Origin: Microbacterium sp. C5A9 | GTDB taxonomy: Bacteria; Actinomycetota; Actinomycetes; Actinomycetales; Microbacteriaceae | Direction: 5' to 3' | Assembly: GCF_022627955.1 (NCBI RefSeq) | Contig: NZ_JABXGD010000002.1 | Coordinates: 496,001-560,000 of the forward strand | Length of the DNA: 64,000 bases | Part shown: piece after piece, positions 19,952-29,304 of the stretch | How the letters are laid out: each line of letters starts with the position of its first letter | Position numbering within the stretch: position 1 is the stretch's first letter | Made by a program: the position numbers and the translations under genes | The notes under the pieces: model-generated | What the model was told of the DNA's origin: nothing | The model's input: only the letters and a program-made list of their open reading frames with translations | Databases searched by the model: none

Positions 19952-20542
19952 TCACCGCGTCGGATCGGTTCCGCGGGACAGGTCGTCCCAGGAATCGATC
20001 GCGTCGACGGGACCGGTGGCGTGCGTCTCATGGGCGGCGTCCGTGCGGTACCGGCGCCCGCCGGACTTCCAGCCGCGCCAGGTGAGCAGGACGACGACTG
20101 CCGCCACGAGCAGCACGAACCAGCCCACGAGCGTCGCATACGGCCACGCCGACACCTCGATGCCGGCGACCACGTCGGCGATGGCGGCACTGCCTGCGAG
20201 CCCGGTCGTCTCGGTCACCGTCGGACCGACGGCTCCGAGCGGCTCGGAGGCGAGCAGCTGCACGGTCGTCCACCCGAGGAAGAGCGCCGTCGCCACCGCC
20301 AGCGCACCGAAGATCAGCCGCACCAGGCGACCGGAGATGGACAGTGCGAGGCCGAGAGCGAGCACGGCGAGGCTCAGCGGCGCGAGAAGGGGCAGCGCCG
20401 AGGCCCCGGGAACGAGGATGGCCTCGCCCGCATCCGCTCGCTCGACCGTCAGCCAGGTCTGCGTGGAGGAGATGATGCCGATCGCCCCGGAGAGCAGGAA
20501 ACCCGAGACGGCGATCGAGCGCCCCCGACGCGCGAGACTCAT
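19952..20542 (-). CDS. Trp biosynthesis-associated membrane protein
   Basis: The 196-residue protein has four predicted transmembrane helices (near residues 11-28, 46-66, 72-95 and 130-152) and a polar C-terminal tail. It matches the uncharacterised actinobacterial family coded between trpE and trpC (the position of Rv1610 in M. tuberculosis). The start at ATG 20542 (MSLARRGRS) overlaps the hisI stop by 4 nt. In relatives trpE normally lies between hisI and this gene. Here it is missing and the two genes are fused head to tail by an ATGA junction. Confidence 0.8.
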   Translation of the reverse strand: MSLARRGRSIAVSGFLLSGAIGIISSTQTWLTVERADAGEAILVPGASALPLLAPLSLAVLALGLALSISGRLVRLIFGALAVATALFLGWTTVQLLASEPLGAVGPTVTETTGLAGSAAIADVVAGIEVSAWPYATLVGWFVLLVAAVVVLLTWRGWKSGGRRYRTDAAHETHATGPVDAIDSWDDLSRGTDPTR

Positions 20543-20898
20543 GCGGACGCGCTCCCCTCGACCGCTTCGAGGTCGGTCGTGTCGAAACAGGTGCGCGTGC
20601 CGGTGTGGCAGGCGGGTCCGGTCTGGTCGACCCGCAGGAGGATCGCGTCGCCGTCGCAGTCGAGCCGTGCCTCGTGCACGACCTGGATGTGGCCGGAGGT
20701 GTCGCCCTTGCGCCAGTACTCCTGCCGGGACCGCGACCAGTACACGGCGCGACCGGTGGTGAGCGTGCGGCGCAGCGCCTCGTCGTTCACCCACGCGAGC
20801 ATGAGCACCTCGTTCGTGTCCCACTGCTGCACGATGACCGGCGCCAGCCCGTCGGCGTTGAACGCGACCTGCGCGATGCGCGCCTCGACATCACTCAT
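20539..20898 (-). CDS. hisI: Phosphoribosyl-AMP cyclohydrolase
   Basis: The 119-residue enzyme opens the purine ring of PR-AMP in the third step of histidine synthesis. The metal and substrate motifs are [15 protein letters not shown], the aspartates of [14 protein letters not shown], and the cysteine segment [10 protein letters not shown]. It is a monofunctional form; the hisE activity is coded separately at 22537-22800. The ATG at 20898 overlaps the hisF stop by 4 nt. Confidence 0.96.
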   Translation of the reverse strand: MSDVEARIAQVAFNADGLAPVIVQQWDTNEVLMLAWVNDEALRRTLTTGRAVYWSRSRQEYWRKGDTSGHIQVVHEARLDCDGDAILLRVDQTGPACHTGTRTCFDTTDLEAVEGSASA

Positions 20899-21656
20899 CG
20901 GACGAGCACTCCCTCTGCCCGCAGGGCGTCTTTCACGTCACCGACCGTGAGCGCACCGGTGTGGAACACGCTCGCCGCGAGCACGGCGTCTGCGCCGGCC
21001 TTGATCGCGGGGGCGAAGTCCGAGGCCCGGCCCGCGCCGCCCGACGCGATGACCGGCACCGAGGCCGCCTCGCGCATGAGTCGGACGAGCTCGAGGTCGA
21101 AGCCGTCACGCGTGCCGTCGGCGTCGATCGAGTTCACCAGCAGCTCACCGGCACCGCGCTCGGCCGCTTCGCGCGCCCAGTCGAGCGCATCGAGAGTGGT
21201 CTGCGTCCGTCCGCCGTGGGTCGTGACGACGAACCCCGAGGGCGTCGTGTCGGCTCGCTTGACGTCGAGCGACAGCACCAGCACCTGGGCTCCGAATCGA
21301 TCGGCGATCTCACCGATCAGCTCGGGCCGGGCGATCGCGGCGGAGTTGACGCCGACCTTGTCCGCGCCGACGGAGAGGAGGCGAGCCACGTCGTCGACGC
21401 TGCGGACTCCCCCGCCGACCGTGAGCGGGACGAAGACCTGCTCTGCGGTGCGCTGGACGACGTCGTAGGTCGTCGCCCGTGCGTCGACCGTGGCGGTCAC
21501 GTCGAGGAAGGTGATCTCGTCGGCGCCCTGCGCGGCGTAGTGCCTGGCGAGCTCGACGGGGTCGCCCATGTCGCGGAGGTTCTCGAAGTTCACGCCCTTC
21601 ACGACCCGCCCGTCCGCCACGTCGAGGCAGGGGATGACACGGCTTGCGAGGGTCAT
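20895..21656 (-). CDS. hisF: Imidazole glycerol phosphate synthase, cyclase subunit
   Basis: The 253-residue half of the HisHF complex takes ammonia from HisH to make imidazole glycerol phosphate and [23 protein letters not shown] carries the first catalytic aspartate, and the second lies in [24 protein letters not shown] and [13 protein letters not shown] are barrel motifs. The start is ATG at 21656 ([12 protein letters not shown]), overlapping the hisG stop by 1 nt. An upstream extension in the same frame has no homologous content. HisH is not in this window. Confidence 0.97.
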   Translation of the reverse strand: MTLASRVIPCLDVADGRVVKGVNFENLRDMGDPVELARHYAAQGADEITFLDVTATVDARATTYDVVQRTAEQVFVPLTVGGGVRSVDDVARLLSVGADKVGVNSAAIARPELIGEIADRFGAQVLVLSLDVKRADTTPSGFVVTTHGGRTQTTLDALDWAREAAERGAGELLVNSIDADGTRDGFDLELVRLMREAASVPVIASGGAGRASDFAPAIKAGADAVLAASVFHTGALTVGDVKDALRAEGVLVR

Positions 21657-22498
21657 CAGAGCCTCGCGTTGTGGATCGCCGTCACGAGGATCGCCCGCGC
21701 GCCGAGCGCGTACAGCGCATCCATCACGGGGTTCACGCGCGAACGCGCCACCATGACCCGAACGGCCACCCACTCGGGATCCCGGAGCGGGGAGACGGTG
21801 GGCGACTCGATGCCGCCCGCGATCTTGACCGCGTCGTCGAGCAGAGCCAGCGGCAGGTCGTAGTCGATCATCACGAAGCGTCGTGCCACCATGACGCCCC
21901 GAAGACGACGTAGCAGCGTCTCGGAGCCCTCGGCATCCTGCGGCCCGGCGATGAGGACGGCCTCGGACTCGAGGATCACGGGGCCGAACACGTCGAGACC
22001 GGCCTGACGCAGGGTCGTCCCCGTCTCGACCACGTCGGCGACGGCGTCGGCCACGCCCAGTCGGACCGCCGACTCGACGGCGCCGTCGAGCGGCACCAGA
22101 TCGACCGCGATGCCGCGCTCGTCGAGGAACGCGTCGACGAGACCCGGGTACGAGGTCGCGATGCGCAGGCCGTCGAGCTCGGAGACGTCGGTGTACCGGC
22201 CGGACGGAGCGGCGAAGCGGAAGGTCGAGCCCGCGAAGCCGAGCGCCTCGATCTCGCGCGCGCCGGGCATGCGCGCGTCGAGGAGCAGATCACGGCCGGT
22301 GATCCCGACGTCGATCGCACCGGACCCGACGTAGGTGGCGATGTCCTTCGGACGGAGGTAGAAGAACTCGACGTCGTTGTCGGTGTCGACGACGTGGAGG
22401 GTCTTGGGGTCACGTCGACCGGCGTAGCCGGCCTCCGCGAGCATGTCGGCGGCCGTCTCGGAGAGAGAGCCCTTGTTGGGAACAGCAATGCGCAGCAT
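21656..22498 (-). CDS. hisG: ATP phosphoribosyltransferase (long form)
   Basis: This 280-residue enzyme joins ATP and PRPP in the committed step of histidine synthesis. The N-terminal [20 protein letters not shown] and the PRPP loop [17 protein letters not shown] are typical. The C-terminal regulatory domain (about 205-280) marks the long, hexameric, histidine-inhibited form that needs no HisZ. The start is ATG at 22498, 38 nt after the hisE stop, the widest gap in this his/trp run. Confidence 0.96.
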   Translation of the reverse strand: MLRIAVPNKGSLSETAADMLAEAGYAGRRDPKTLHVVDTDNDVEFFYLRPKDIATYVGSGAIDVGITGRDLLLDARMPGAREIEALGFAGSTFRFAAPSGRYTDVSELDGLRIATSYPGLVDAFLDERGIAVDLVPLDGAVESAVRLGVADAVADVVETGTTLRQAGLDVFGPVILESEAVLIAGPQDAEGSETLLRRLRGVMVARRFVMIDYDLPLALLDDAVKIAGGIESPTVSPLRDPEWVAVRVMVARSRVNPVMDALYALGARAILVTAIHNARL

Positions 22499-22536
22499 GG
22501 AAAGCCTTCGGATCGAAGCGAGTGGGGCGGAGCGCT

Positions 22537-22800
22537 TCACAGATGTCGGTAGACGTCCTGCAGGCTCAGGCCCTTCGCGATCATCATGACCTGCACGTGG
22601 TAGAGCAGCTGCGAGATCTCCTCGGCCGCTGCCTCGTCGGATTCGTACTCGGACGCCATCCAGACCTCGGCGGCCTCTTCGACGATCTTCTTGCCGATGG
22701 TGTGCACGCCGCCGTCGAGCTCGGCGACCGTCCCCGATCCCTCGGGTCGGGTCTCGGCCTTGACGCTGAGCTCGGCGAACAGCTCGTCGAAAGTCTTCAC
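22537..22800 (-). CDS. hisE: Phosphoribosyl-ATP pyrophosphohydrolase
   Basis: The 87-residue all-alpha enzyme removes pyrophosphate from PR-ATP. It has the MazG-like metal-binding pattern: [13 protein letters not shown] and the second acidic helix [18 protein letters not shown] at 22800 overlaps the rpe stop (GTGA). TAGCCT lies 6 nt upstream of the GTG within the end of rpe, so hisE may also have its own leaderless promoter. Confidence 0.95.
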   Translation of the reverse strand: MKTFDELFAELSVKAETRPEGSGTVAELDGGVHTIGKKIVEEAAEVWMASEYESDEAAAEEISQLLYHVQVMMIAKGLSLQDVYRHL

Positions 22801-23477
22801 GATTCCAGGCTAGCGGCTCTGGCGCGGTCCCTGAGCCGGGTGACGGCGGCCTCGACGTCATCCGCCCCGTAGACGGCGGATCCTGCGACGAAGGTGTCGG
22901 CTCCCGCGGCCGCGGCGGCCTCGATCGTCACATCCGAGATTCCGCCGTCGACCTGCAGCCAGACCGTGGAACCGCGTCGCTTCGCCTCATCGGCGAGGGC
23001 GCGCAGCTTGGGCATCGTCTCGGGCATGAATCCCTGGCCCCCGAAGCCGGGTTCGACCGTCATGACGAGGATCTGGTCGAACTCCTCGAGCACGCTGTAC
23101 AGCCCCTCGGCCGGCGTGTCGGGCTTGATGGCGACGCCCGCCCGCGCACCCATGCTCCGCAGCGTGCGCGCGAGCGAGATCGGATCGGCCGCGGCCTCGA
23201 GGTGGAACGTGACGCTCGCCGCCCCCAGTTCGGCATAGTCGGGTGCCCACCGCTCCGGATCGGTGATCATCAGGTGCACGTCGAGCGGGATCGGGCTGGT
23301 CGCCTGGATCCTCTCGACCATCTGCGGCCCGAAGGTGAGGTTCGGCACGAAGTGGTTGTCCATCACATCGACATGCGCGAAGTCGGCCGAGGCGATCTTC
23401 GCGAGATCCCGTTGCATGTTCACGAAGTCCGCGGCCAGGATGCTGGGGTTGATGCGCGGTGCGCTGGGCAGTTCCAC
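22797..23477 (-). CDS. rpe: Ribulose-phosphate 3-epimerase
   Basis: The 226-residue TIM barrel interconverts ribulose 5-phosphate and xylulose 5-phosphate. [28 protein letters not shown] and [11 protein letters not shown] carry the metal-binding histidines and aspartates. [14 protein letters not shown] and [13 protein letters not shown] complete the active site. It starts with GTG at 23477, 4 nt after the rsmB stop, with AGGGAG 9 nt upstream. It supplies the pentose-phosphate pool used by hisG and pyr enzymes nearby. Confidence 0.97.
   Translation of the reverse strand: MELPSAPRINPSILAADFVNMQRDLAKIASADFAHVDVMDNHFVPNLTFGPQMVERIQATSPIPLDVHLMITDPERWAPDYAELGAASVTFHLEAAADPISLARTLRSMGARAGVAIKPDTPAEGLYSVLEEFDQILVMTVEPGFGGQGFMPETMPKLRALADEAKRRGSTVWLQVDGGISDVTIEAAAAAGADTFVAGSAVYGADDVEAAVTRLRDRARAASLES
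22807..22812 (-). promoter_or_regulatory. Possible internal -10 element for hisE
   Basis: TAGCCT on the minus strand ends 6 nt before the hisE GTG and closely resembles the rarA start region (TAGCCT, GGA, start). Because it lies in the rpe coding sequence it may be chance. Confidence 0.3.
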
Positions 23478-23481
23478 CTGT

Positions 23482-25038
23482 CTAGTCTCCCTCTTCTGCG
23501 CTCACGTCGCGCGTATCCGTCGAGTCTCGCTGCAGCAGCGCGAGGAACATCGCGTCGGTGCCGTGGCGGTGCGGCCACAGCTGCACGCGCCCCGACCCGT
23601 CGGTGCCGAGATCGATCGGCGACTCGGCGACCCCCGCGATCACGGCTCGGGCGTCGAGCTCCGTGATGTCCGTACGCCCGCGCAGCGCCTCCGACACGAC
23701 ACCCGTCGTCTCCGCGAGGTGCGGAGAGCACGTCGCGTACGCCACGATGCCGCCGGGAGCGAGCGCGTCGAGGGCGGAGGTCAGGAGCTCGACCTGAAGG
23801 GGCACGAGCTCGGCGACGTCGGCAGGGGTCTTGCGCCAGCGCGCTTCGGGGCGGCGTCTCAGAGCGCCGAGACCGGTGCACGGGGCATCGACCAGGATGC
23901 GATCGAACACGGCACGGTGCGTGTCTCCGAAGGACCGACCGTCCTCCTCGTGCACGACCACATCGCCCGGCACCGCGCGCAGTGCGTTGCGCACGAGCCG
24001 CGCGCGGGTGGGAACCACCTCGTTGGCCTCGAGCGCCACATCGTGCTCGCGCGCGATCGACGCGAGCAGCGCGGTCTTCCCGCCCGGGCCCGCGCACAGG
24101 TCGAGCCAGCGCTCGCCCGCGCGGATCGGTGCGGCCTCGGCCAGCGCGAGCGCGACGAGCTGCGATCCCTCGTCCTGCACGCGCACCGTGCCGCCGGACG
24201 CCGAGATGACGCGATGAGGGTCGCCGCCCGGAGAGCCGTACGCCGTCGGGGCATACGGCCGACGCGGCTCCCCCGGCTGCGCGAGACCGGGGAGTGCGAC
24301 GAGGGTCACCTCCGGCGACGCGTTGTCGGCGTCGAGGAGTGCATCGAGCTCGTCCGATCGCCCCTCGGCGGCCAGCGCGCGACGCAGCGCGCGGATCACC
24401 CAGACGGGATGCGCGGAGCGCAGCGCCAGACGCTCGTCGTCGGAGCGGGCCGAGTCCTCGATGCGCTGCTCCCACTCCCCCGGAGTCTCCCGCGAGATGC
24501 GGCGCAGCACGGCGTTCGCGAAGCTCGATGCTCCGCGGCCCTGCGCGGCGGCGACCAGGTTGACCGACTCGTTCACCGCCGCGTGCGACGCGACGCGCGT
24601 GGCGAGCAGCTGATGGGTCGCGAGACGAAGCGCGTCGAGCACCGCTGGGTCGATCTGGTCGGCCGGACGGTCGGCAGCGGCCGCGATGATCGCGTCGTAG
24701 GTGCCACGACGACGCAGCGTGCCATACGCGAGCTCGGTCGCCAGCGCGGCATCCTGAGCATCGAGCCGCGCCTCGGCGATCGCCGGAGGAAGGATCAGAT
24801 TGGCGTAGGCATCGGACTCCGACACCGCGCGCAGCACGTCGTAGGCGACCTGACGGGCGGGCTGCACCGTGCGGCGGGGTTCTCGCGGGCGACCATCGCG
24901 GTGCTGCGGGTTGCGAGCACCGCCTCCGGACGACCGGACGTCGCGCTGCGTGCCGCCGCGGGACTGGCGACCACGGGGCTGGTCGCGACCGGGCTGGTCG
25001 CGACCGGGCTGGTCGCGACGGGGCTGGTCGCCGCTCAT
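23482..25038 (-). CDS. rsmB: 16S rRNA m5C methyltransferase RsmB/Sun family
   Basis: The 518-residue protein methylates a cytosine in 16S rRNA (C967 in E. coli numbering). An N-terminal NusB-like RNA-binding domain (about 50-190) precedes a Rossmann SAM-binding domain. LDLCAGPGGKTALL is the SAM loop, ILVDAPCTGLGALRR holds the PC-type cysteine and YATCSPHLAE the catalytic cysteine. The first 40 residues are disordered and contain tandem GRDQP repeats coded by four 15-bp DNA repeats. The start overlaps the fmt stop by 4 nt, a pairing conserved in bacteria. Confidence 0.95.
   Translation of the reverse strand: MSGDQPRRDQPGRDQPGRDQPRGRQSRGGTQRDVRSSGGGARNPQHRDGRPREPRRTVQPARQVAYDVLRAVSESDAYANLILPPAIAEARLDAQDAALATELAYGTLRRRGTYDAIIAAAADRPADQIDPAVLDALRLATHQLLATRVASHAAVNESVNLVAAAQGRGASSFANAVLRRISRETPGEWEQRIEDSARSDDERLALRSAHPVWVIRALRRALAAEGRSDELDALLDADNASPEVTLVALPGLAQPGEPRRPYAPTAYGSPGGDPHRVISASGGTVRVQDEGSQLVALALAEAAPIRAGERWLDLCAGPGGKTALLASIAREHDVALEANEVVPTRARLVRNALRAVPGDVVVHEEDGRSFGDTHRAVFDRILVDAPCTGLGALRRRPEARWRKTPADVAELVPLQVELLTSALDALAPGGIVAYATCSPHLAETTGVVSEALRGRTDITELDARAVIAGVAESPIDLGTDGSGRVQLWPHRHGTDAMFLALLQRDSTDTRDVSAEEGD
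24976..25035. repeat. Four tandem 15-bp repeats in the rsmB 5' end
   Basis: Units GGGCTGGTCGCGACC occupy 24976-24990 and 24991-25005. The third ends ACG and the fourth ends CGCT. They encode repeated GRDQP in the disordered N-terminus. The reading frame is kept whatever the copy number, so length variation would be tolerated. Confidence 0.85.
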
Positions 25039-25955
25039 GCGCCGGCTCGCAGGTTCTCGGTGTCACGCTGACCGCGCCACCAGTCGACCGCGTTCATGGC
25101 CCCCTTGCCGGCCGGCTGCACCCGTGTGACCGAGAGGGGGGAAGACGCCGTGCCGATGAGCAGGGCCGACTTCGTCGCGGTGATCTCGCCGGCATCCTGT
25201 CGAGGTTCGTCGTGCGCCGGAGCCGCCTCGAGGATCTTCAGGCGGTGGCCGCCGACGACCGTGTGCGCGCCCGGCTCAGGCGTGACGCCTCGGTATCGGG
25301 CGAACACCCGTACGAGCGGCTCGTCCCAGTCGAGGAGCCCGTCATCGAGCGTGAGCTTGGGCGCAAGACTCGGTTCACCGACCTGCGGAACCGCGACGGC
25401 GGTGCCCTCGGCGATCGATGACACGACCTCGGCGGTCAGCTCCGCGCCCTCGACCGCGAGAGTCTCGAGCGCGGCATCGGCCGTCGCCTCCTCGGCGATC
25501 TCGACCTCGCGGGTGTCGAAGACGTCGCCCGCGTCGAGCGCGGGAACGAGCTGGAACACGCTGGCGCCCAGCCGCGCATCGCCGTTGATCAGCGCACGCT
25601 GCACCGGTGCGGCGCCTCGCCATTCCGGCAGGAGCGAGAAGTGCAGATTGATCCAGCCCTGCGCCGGAGTCGAGAGCAGAGGCTCTCGCACGAGTCCGCC
25701 ATAGGCGACGATCACCCCCAACTCGGCGTCGAGCGCGGCGATCGCTGCCGTCGCCTCGTCATCGAGGCGCGCCGCCTTGATGACGGGGAGTCCGAGCTCG
25801 TCGGCGACCTGTGCGACCGGCGAAGGGGTCAGCACCCTCTTGCGCCCCAGCGGGGCATCGGGACGGGTCACCACCGCGGCGACGTCATGCTCGGCCGCGA
25901 GGCGGCGGAGTGTGGGAACGGCGGCCGACGGTGTGCCGGCGAAGACGAGACGCAT
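25035..25955 (-). CDS. fmt: Methionyl-tRNA formyltransferase
   Basis: The 306-residue enzyme formylates initiator Met-tRNA using 10-formyl-tetrahydrofolate. MRLVFAGTPSAAVPTL starts the Rossmann domain, and GWINLHFSLLPEWRGAAPVQ carries the catalytic N, H and the SLLP motif. The C-terminal OB-like tRNA domain spans about 205-306. The 70 nt upstream toward priA show no clear promoter. It is coupled to rsmB. Confidence 0.97.
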   Translation of the reverse strand: MRLVFAGTPSAAVPTLRRLAAEHDVAAVVTRPDAPLGRKRVLTPSPVAQVADELGLPVIKAARLDDEATAAIAALDAELGVIVAYGGLVREPLLSTPAQGWINLHFSLLPEWRGAAPVQRALINGDARLGASVFQLVPALDAGDVFDTREVEIAEEATADAALETLAVEGAELTAEVVSSIAEGTAVAVPQVGEPSLAPKLTLDDGLLDWDEPLVRVFARYRGVTPEPGAHTVVGGHRLKILEAAPAHDEPRQDAGEITATKSALLIGTASSPLSVTRVQPAGKGAMNAVDWWRGQRDTENLRAGA

Positions 25956-26024
25956 GAAGGTGCTCCGGAGGGATGCGGGGTGGTCGGGCGGTACGGACGT
26001 GGTGGAGGTCAGCGGTCTGCGCGA

Positions 26025-27983
26025 TCAGAGCTCCGGATCGAGGATATCGAGCCGAACCGAGAGCGCGCTCCGAGTCGACTTGCCCTTGCCCCGGCGGGCC
26101 GCGACCGCCTCGGCGACCACCGCGGCCCTCAGCGCCCCTGCCACACGGGCTCCCGCACCGTAGTCGAATCGAACGAGTGCGCGCACGCGGGGCGGGTAGT
26201 CGTCGGATTCGAGCGGCACGGGGCCGAGGACGGCGTCGGCGGGGAGAGCCAGCTCGGTGAGCGCGGCGAGAGCGCGCCCCATCGCGGCGGTGGATCCTTC
26301 GACGAGCGCGACCCGCGCGGCCGGCGGCATATGGAGCGGCGCACGTTCCGCGAGCTCGCCCCGTGCGTACGACGCCTGGTTCCATGTCGCCAGCGCCTTC
26401 GCGATGCTGCCGTCGACGCCGACCAGATGGATCGGGGCTCCGGGAGCGGCCAGTGCGGCGGCGTTGGACCACCAGCGGAGACACGCCTCGCCGATGCGGA
26501 GATCGGGGGCCTGCAGCATGCGGGGTCCGTCGAGCAGCACGATCGCGCGGTAGCCGCCGTCGGCGAGCGGCTCGGCGCCTCGCGTGGCGACGACGAGCGA
26601 GGGCTTGTCCGACACGCGGTCCACCGGGTGGGCGCTGTCGGCCACGATCACTCGGACGCCGGGGAAGGCACGACCGAGCTCATCGGCGGTGCGCTCGCTC
26701 CCGGACGACGCGAGCCGGAGCTTCGTTGACGAGCACGCCGGGCACGCCCAGGCGCGCGCGCCGCGGCCGCACCAGGCGCACACCGGAACGGCACCACGGT
26801 GTTTCGCCCCGAGGGGCCCGCCGCAGTGCGCGCACCTGGCCGGCGCCCGGCACTCCGCGCAGACGAGAGAGGGGGCGAAACCGGGACGGGAGACCTGGAC
26901 GAGCACCGGCCCCTCTGCGGCGGCGTTCCTCGCGGAGAGGAACGCCGATGAGGGCATGCGCTGCGCGGTCGGGGCATCCATCTCCTGCGGCGTGCTCAGC
27001 ACGACCCGAGGCAGCACGCGGCGGGCGGCGCGCACGTCGTGCAGCCAGCCGTGGGCGACCAGCCGTTCGACATCGGTCGTGCGCGTGTGCCCCACGAAGA
27101 GCAGGGCCGAATCCTCCTGCTCCTGCCGCAGCAGAGCCGCGTCACGGGCGTTGACGTAGGGCGCCAGGGGCTCGCCGAGCAGCGGATCGCCGTCGTCCCA
27201 CACGGCGACGAGTCCGGCCTGCACGGGCGCGTAGACGGCGGAACGGTTGCCGACGACCACGCACGGCGCGTTCTCGAGGGAGCGCAGGAAGGCGCGGTAG
27301 CGATCAGGATTGGTCTGGCGCGAGTCGTAGCGCGCGACCGCCTCTGTCGGCACCACGAGCGCGAGCGCGGCGAGCAGGTGATCGAGGTCTCGGTGGTCGG
27401 GCACGACGAGGATGCTCGATCGACCGGACGCGAGCGTGTGCGCCGCCGCTGAGGCCAGCAGAGCCGCCCAGCCCGGTTCGCCCTCGTGGAACACGGGGAT
27501 CGCCTCGACCGCCGCCCGCCGCCCGTGATCGAGCACCTCGTCGAGACCGTCGTAGGCGCCGATCACACTGCGTGCTGCCGCGAGAGCATCGTCCGAGGGA
27601 ACGGGGGTCGGCGAATCCGCTGTCCAGGCCTTCTCGACCCGCACCTGCCGCTTCGGGATCACCAGGCGCAGCACATCCGACGCCGATCCGGCAGCCCGAT
27701 CGGCGGCACGCCGGGCGAGCCGGTAGAGCCGATCCGGCAGGACCGGGACCTGTGAGACGACGCTGTCGACCTCGGAGAGCGGCCTGTCGGCGTCATCCTC
27801 GGTGTCGAGCTCGACGACGTACCCGTCGACGAGGCGCCCCGCCGTACGCAGAGGCACGCGCACGCGCACTCCCCTCGGGACGTCGCCGAGCTCGGCGGGC
27901 AGCGCGTAGTCGAAGAGTCGATCGAGCTGCGGCAGTGGCGAGTCGAGGAGAACGCGCGCGATCCGCCGGCTCTGGTCCGTCAT
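26025..27983 (-). CDS. priA: Primosomal protein N' (PriA), helicase-inactive type
   Basis: This 652-residue protein is the replication-restart factor. The N-terminal DNA 3'-end binding domain is followed by a degenerate ATPase region. Where E. coli PriA has a GxxGxGKT Walker A loop this protein has HTLASGRSSILVVPD, and no DEAH box is present, so it should lack helicase activity. The zinc-binding insert is preserved: CAECRAPARCAHCGG and CAWCGRGARAWACPAC. Loss of the ATPase motifs is known in actinobacterial PriA. The start is ATG at 27983 (MTDQSRR). A metK terminator lies just upstream. Confidence 0.92.
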   Translation of the reverse strand: MTDQSRRIARVLLDSPLPQLDRLFDYALPAELGDVPRGVRVRVPLRTAGRLVDGYVVELDTEDDADRPLSEVDSVVSQVPVLPDRLYRLARRAADRAAGSASDVLRLVIPKRQVRVEKAWTADSPTPVPSDDALAAARSVIGAYDGLDEVLDHGRRAAVEAIPVFHEGEPGWAALLASAAAHTLASGRSSILVVPDHRDLDHLLAALALVVPTEAVARYDSRQTNPDRYRAFLRSLENAPCVVVGNRSAVYAPVQAGLVAVWDDGDPLLGEPLAPYVNARDAALLRQEQEDSALLFVGHTRTTDVERLVAHGWLHDVRAARRVLPRVVLSTPQEMDAPTAQRMPSSAFLSARNAAAEGPVLVQVSRPGFAPSLVCAECRAPARCAHCGGPLGAKHRGAVPVCAWCGRGARAWACPACSSTKLRLASSGSERTADELGRAFPGVRVIVADSAHPVDRVSDKPSLVVATRGAEPLADGGYRAIVLLDGPRMLQAPDLRIGEACLRWWSNAAALAAPGAPIHLVGVDGSIAKALATWNQASYARGELAERAPLHMPPAARVALVEGSTAAMGRALAALTELALPADAVLGPVPLESDDYPPRVRALVRFDYGAGARVAGALRAAVVAEAVAARRGKGKSTRSALSVRLDILDPEL

Positions 27984-27992
27984 GGGCGTCGC

Positions 27993-28016
27993 GCGCCCCT
28001 CGTGACCAAGGGGCGC
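27993..28016 (-). terminator. Terminator of metK
   Basis: GCGCCCCT (27993-28000) pairs with AGGGGCGC (28009-28016) in an 8-bp stem with an 8-nt loop, immediately after the metK stop and before the priA start. Confidence 0.6.
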
Positions 28017-28017
28017 A

Positions 28018-29211
28018 TCAGAGACCGGCAGCGCGGCGCAGCTCTTCCGCGCGGTCGGTGCGCTCCCAGGTGAACTCGGGGAGCTCGCGGCCGAAGTGAC
28101 CGTACGCCGCGGTGCGCGCGTAGATCGGTCGCAGGAGATCGAGCTGGTCGATGATCGCCTGCGGGCGCAGGTCGAAGACCTCGTTGATCGCTCGCGTGAT
28201 CGCCTCGTCGGACACCTTTCCGGTGCCGAAGGTCTCGACGTAGAGCCCGACAGGGCGGGCGACGCCGATCGCGTATGCGACCTGGACCTCGAGCCGGTCG
28301 GCGAGTCCCGCGGCGACCGCGTTCTTCGCCACCCAGCGCGTGGCGTAGGCGCCGGAGCGATCGACCTTGGACGGGTCCTTGCCGCTGAAGGCACCGCCGC
28401 CGTGTCGGGCCGCCCCGCCGTACGTGTCGATGATGATCTTGCGGCCGGTGAGGCCGGCATCGCCCTTGGGGCCGCCCGTCACGAAGGGGCCGGCCGGGTT
28501 GATGTAGTAGGTGACGTCGTCGAGGTCGAGACCCGTGGTCGCGAGGATCGGGTCGATGACGTGCTCGCGCACCTGCGCCTTGATCTCGTCCTGGGAGATG
28601 TCGGGGTGATGCTGCGTCGACAGCACGACCGCGTCGACGGTCTTCGGCGTGAAGCCCTCGTACCCGAGGGTGACCTGCGTCTTGCCGTCGGGGCGGAGGA
28701 ACGGCAGAGCGCCCGACCTGCGCACCTCGGTGAGTCGCTCCGCGATGCGGTGCGCGGTCCACGCGGCCATCGGCATCAGCTGCGGCGTCTCGTTGGTGGC
28801 GAAGCCGAACATGATGCCCTGGTCACCGGCGCCGAGTCCGTCGAGCGGATCGACAGAGGATCCGTCGCGGTGCTCCTGGGCGTTGTCGACGCCGTGCGCG
28901 ATGTCGGTGGACTGCTCGCCGACCGACACGCTCACGCCGCAGGAGTCGCCGTCGAAGCCGGTGTCGCTGGACGTGTAGCCGATGCCGTTCACGACCTGCC
29001 GCACGATAGTGGGGATGTCCACGTACGCCTCGGTGCGGATCTCGCCCGCCACATGCACGAGTCCGGTCGTGACGAGTGTCTCGACCGCAACCCGGGAGTC
29101 CCGGTCCTTCGCGATCAGGCCGTCGAGGATGCTGTCCGAGATCTGGTCGCAGATCTTGTCCGGGTGCCCTTCGGTGACGGACTCGGACGTGAACAGACGC
29201 AGCGCGCTCAT
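28018..29211 (-). CDS. metK: S-adenosylmethionine synthetase
   Basis: The 397-residue enzyme makes SAM from methionine and ATP. The motifs [34 protein letters not shown] and [19 protein letters not shown] are family signatures. The start is ATG at 29211 ([10 protein letters not shown]) with GGAG 7 nt upstream. It is separated from rpoZ by a strong stem-loop, so it has its own promoter in the short remaining space. In relatives coaBC usually lies between rpoZ and metK. Here it does not. No SAM riboswitch is visible in the roughly 50-nt leader. Confidence 0.98.
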   Translation of the reverse strand: MSALRLFTSESVTEGHPDKICDQISDSILDGLIAKDRDSRVAVETLVTTGLVHVAGEIRTEAYVDIPTIVRQVVNGIGYTSSDTGFDGDSCGVSVSVGEQSTDIAHGVDNAQEHRDGSSVDPLDGLGAGDQGIMFGFATNETPQLMPMAAWTAHRIAERLTEVRRSGALPFLRPDGKTQVTLGYEGFTPKTVDAVVLSTQHHPDISQDEIKAQVREHVIDPILATTGLDLDDVTYYINPAGPFVTGGPKGDAGLTGRKIIIDTYGGAARHGGGAFSGKDPSKVDRSGAYATRWVAKNAVAAGLADRLEVQVAYAIGVARPVGLYVETFGTGKVSDEAITRAINEVFDLRPQAIIDQLDLLRPIYARTAAYGHFGRELPEFTWERTDRAEELRRAAGL

Positions 29212-29262
29212 CAGGGCTCCAGAACGGGATCGGACGGAAAGAAGTGGGTGGCTCCCATGATG

Positions 29263-29296
29263 GACCGCACCGCCGACATCAGTCGGCGGTGCGGTC
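29263..29296 (-). terminator. Terminator of the gmk-rpoZ unit
   Basis: A 15-bp perfect stem (29263-29277 with 29282-29296, loop ATCA) has arms starting GACCGCACCG and ending CGGTGCGGTC. It starts 9 nt after the rpoZ stop codon. No T-run follows. Confidence 0.8.
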
Positions 29297-29304
29297 ATCG
29301 GAAG

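Noticed and set aside
29212..29262. SAM riboswitch before metK
   Set aside because: Only about 50 nt lie between the rpoZ terminator and metK, with none of the conserved SAM aptamer helices visible.
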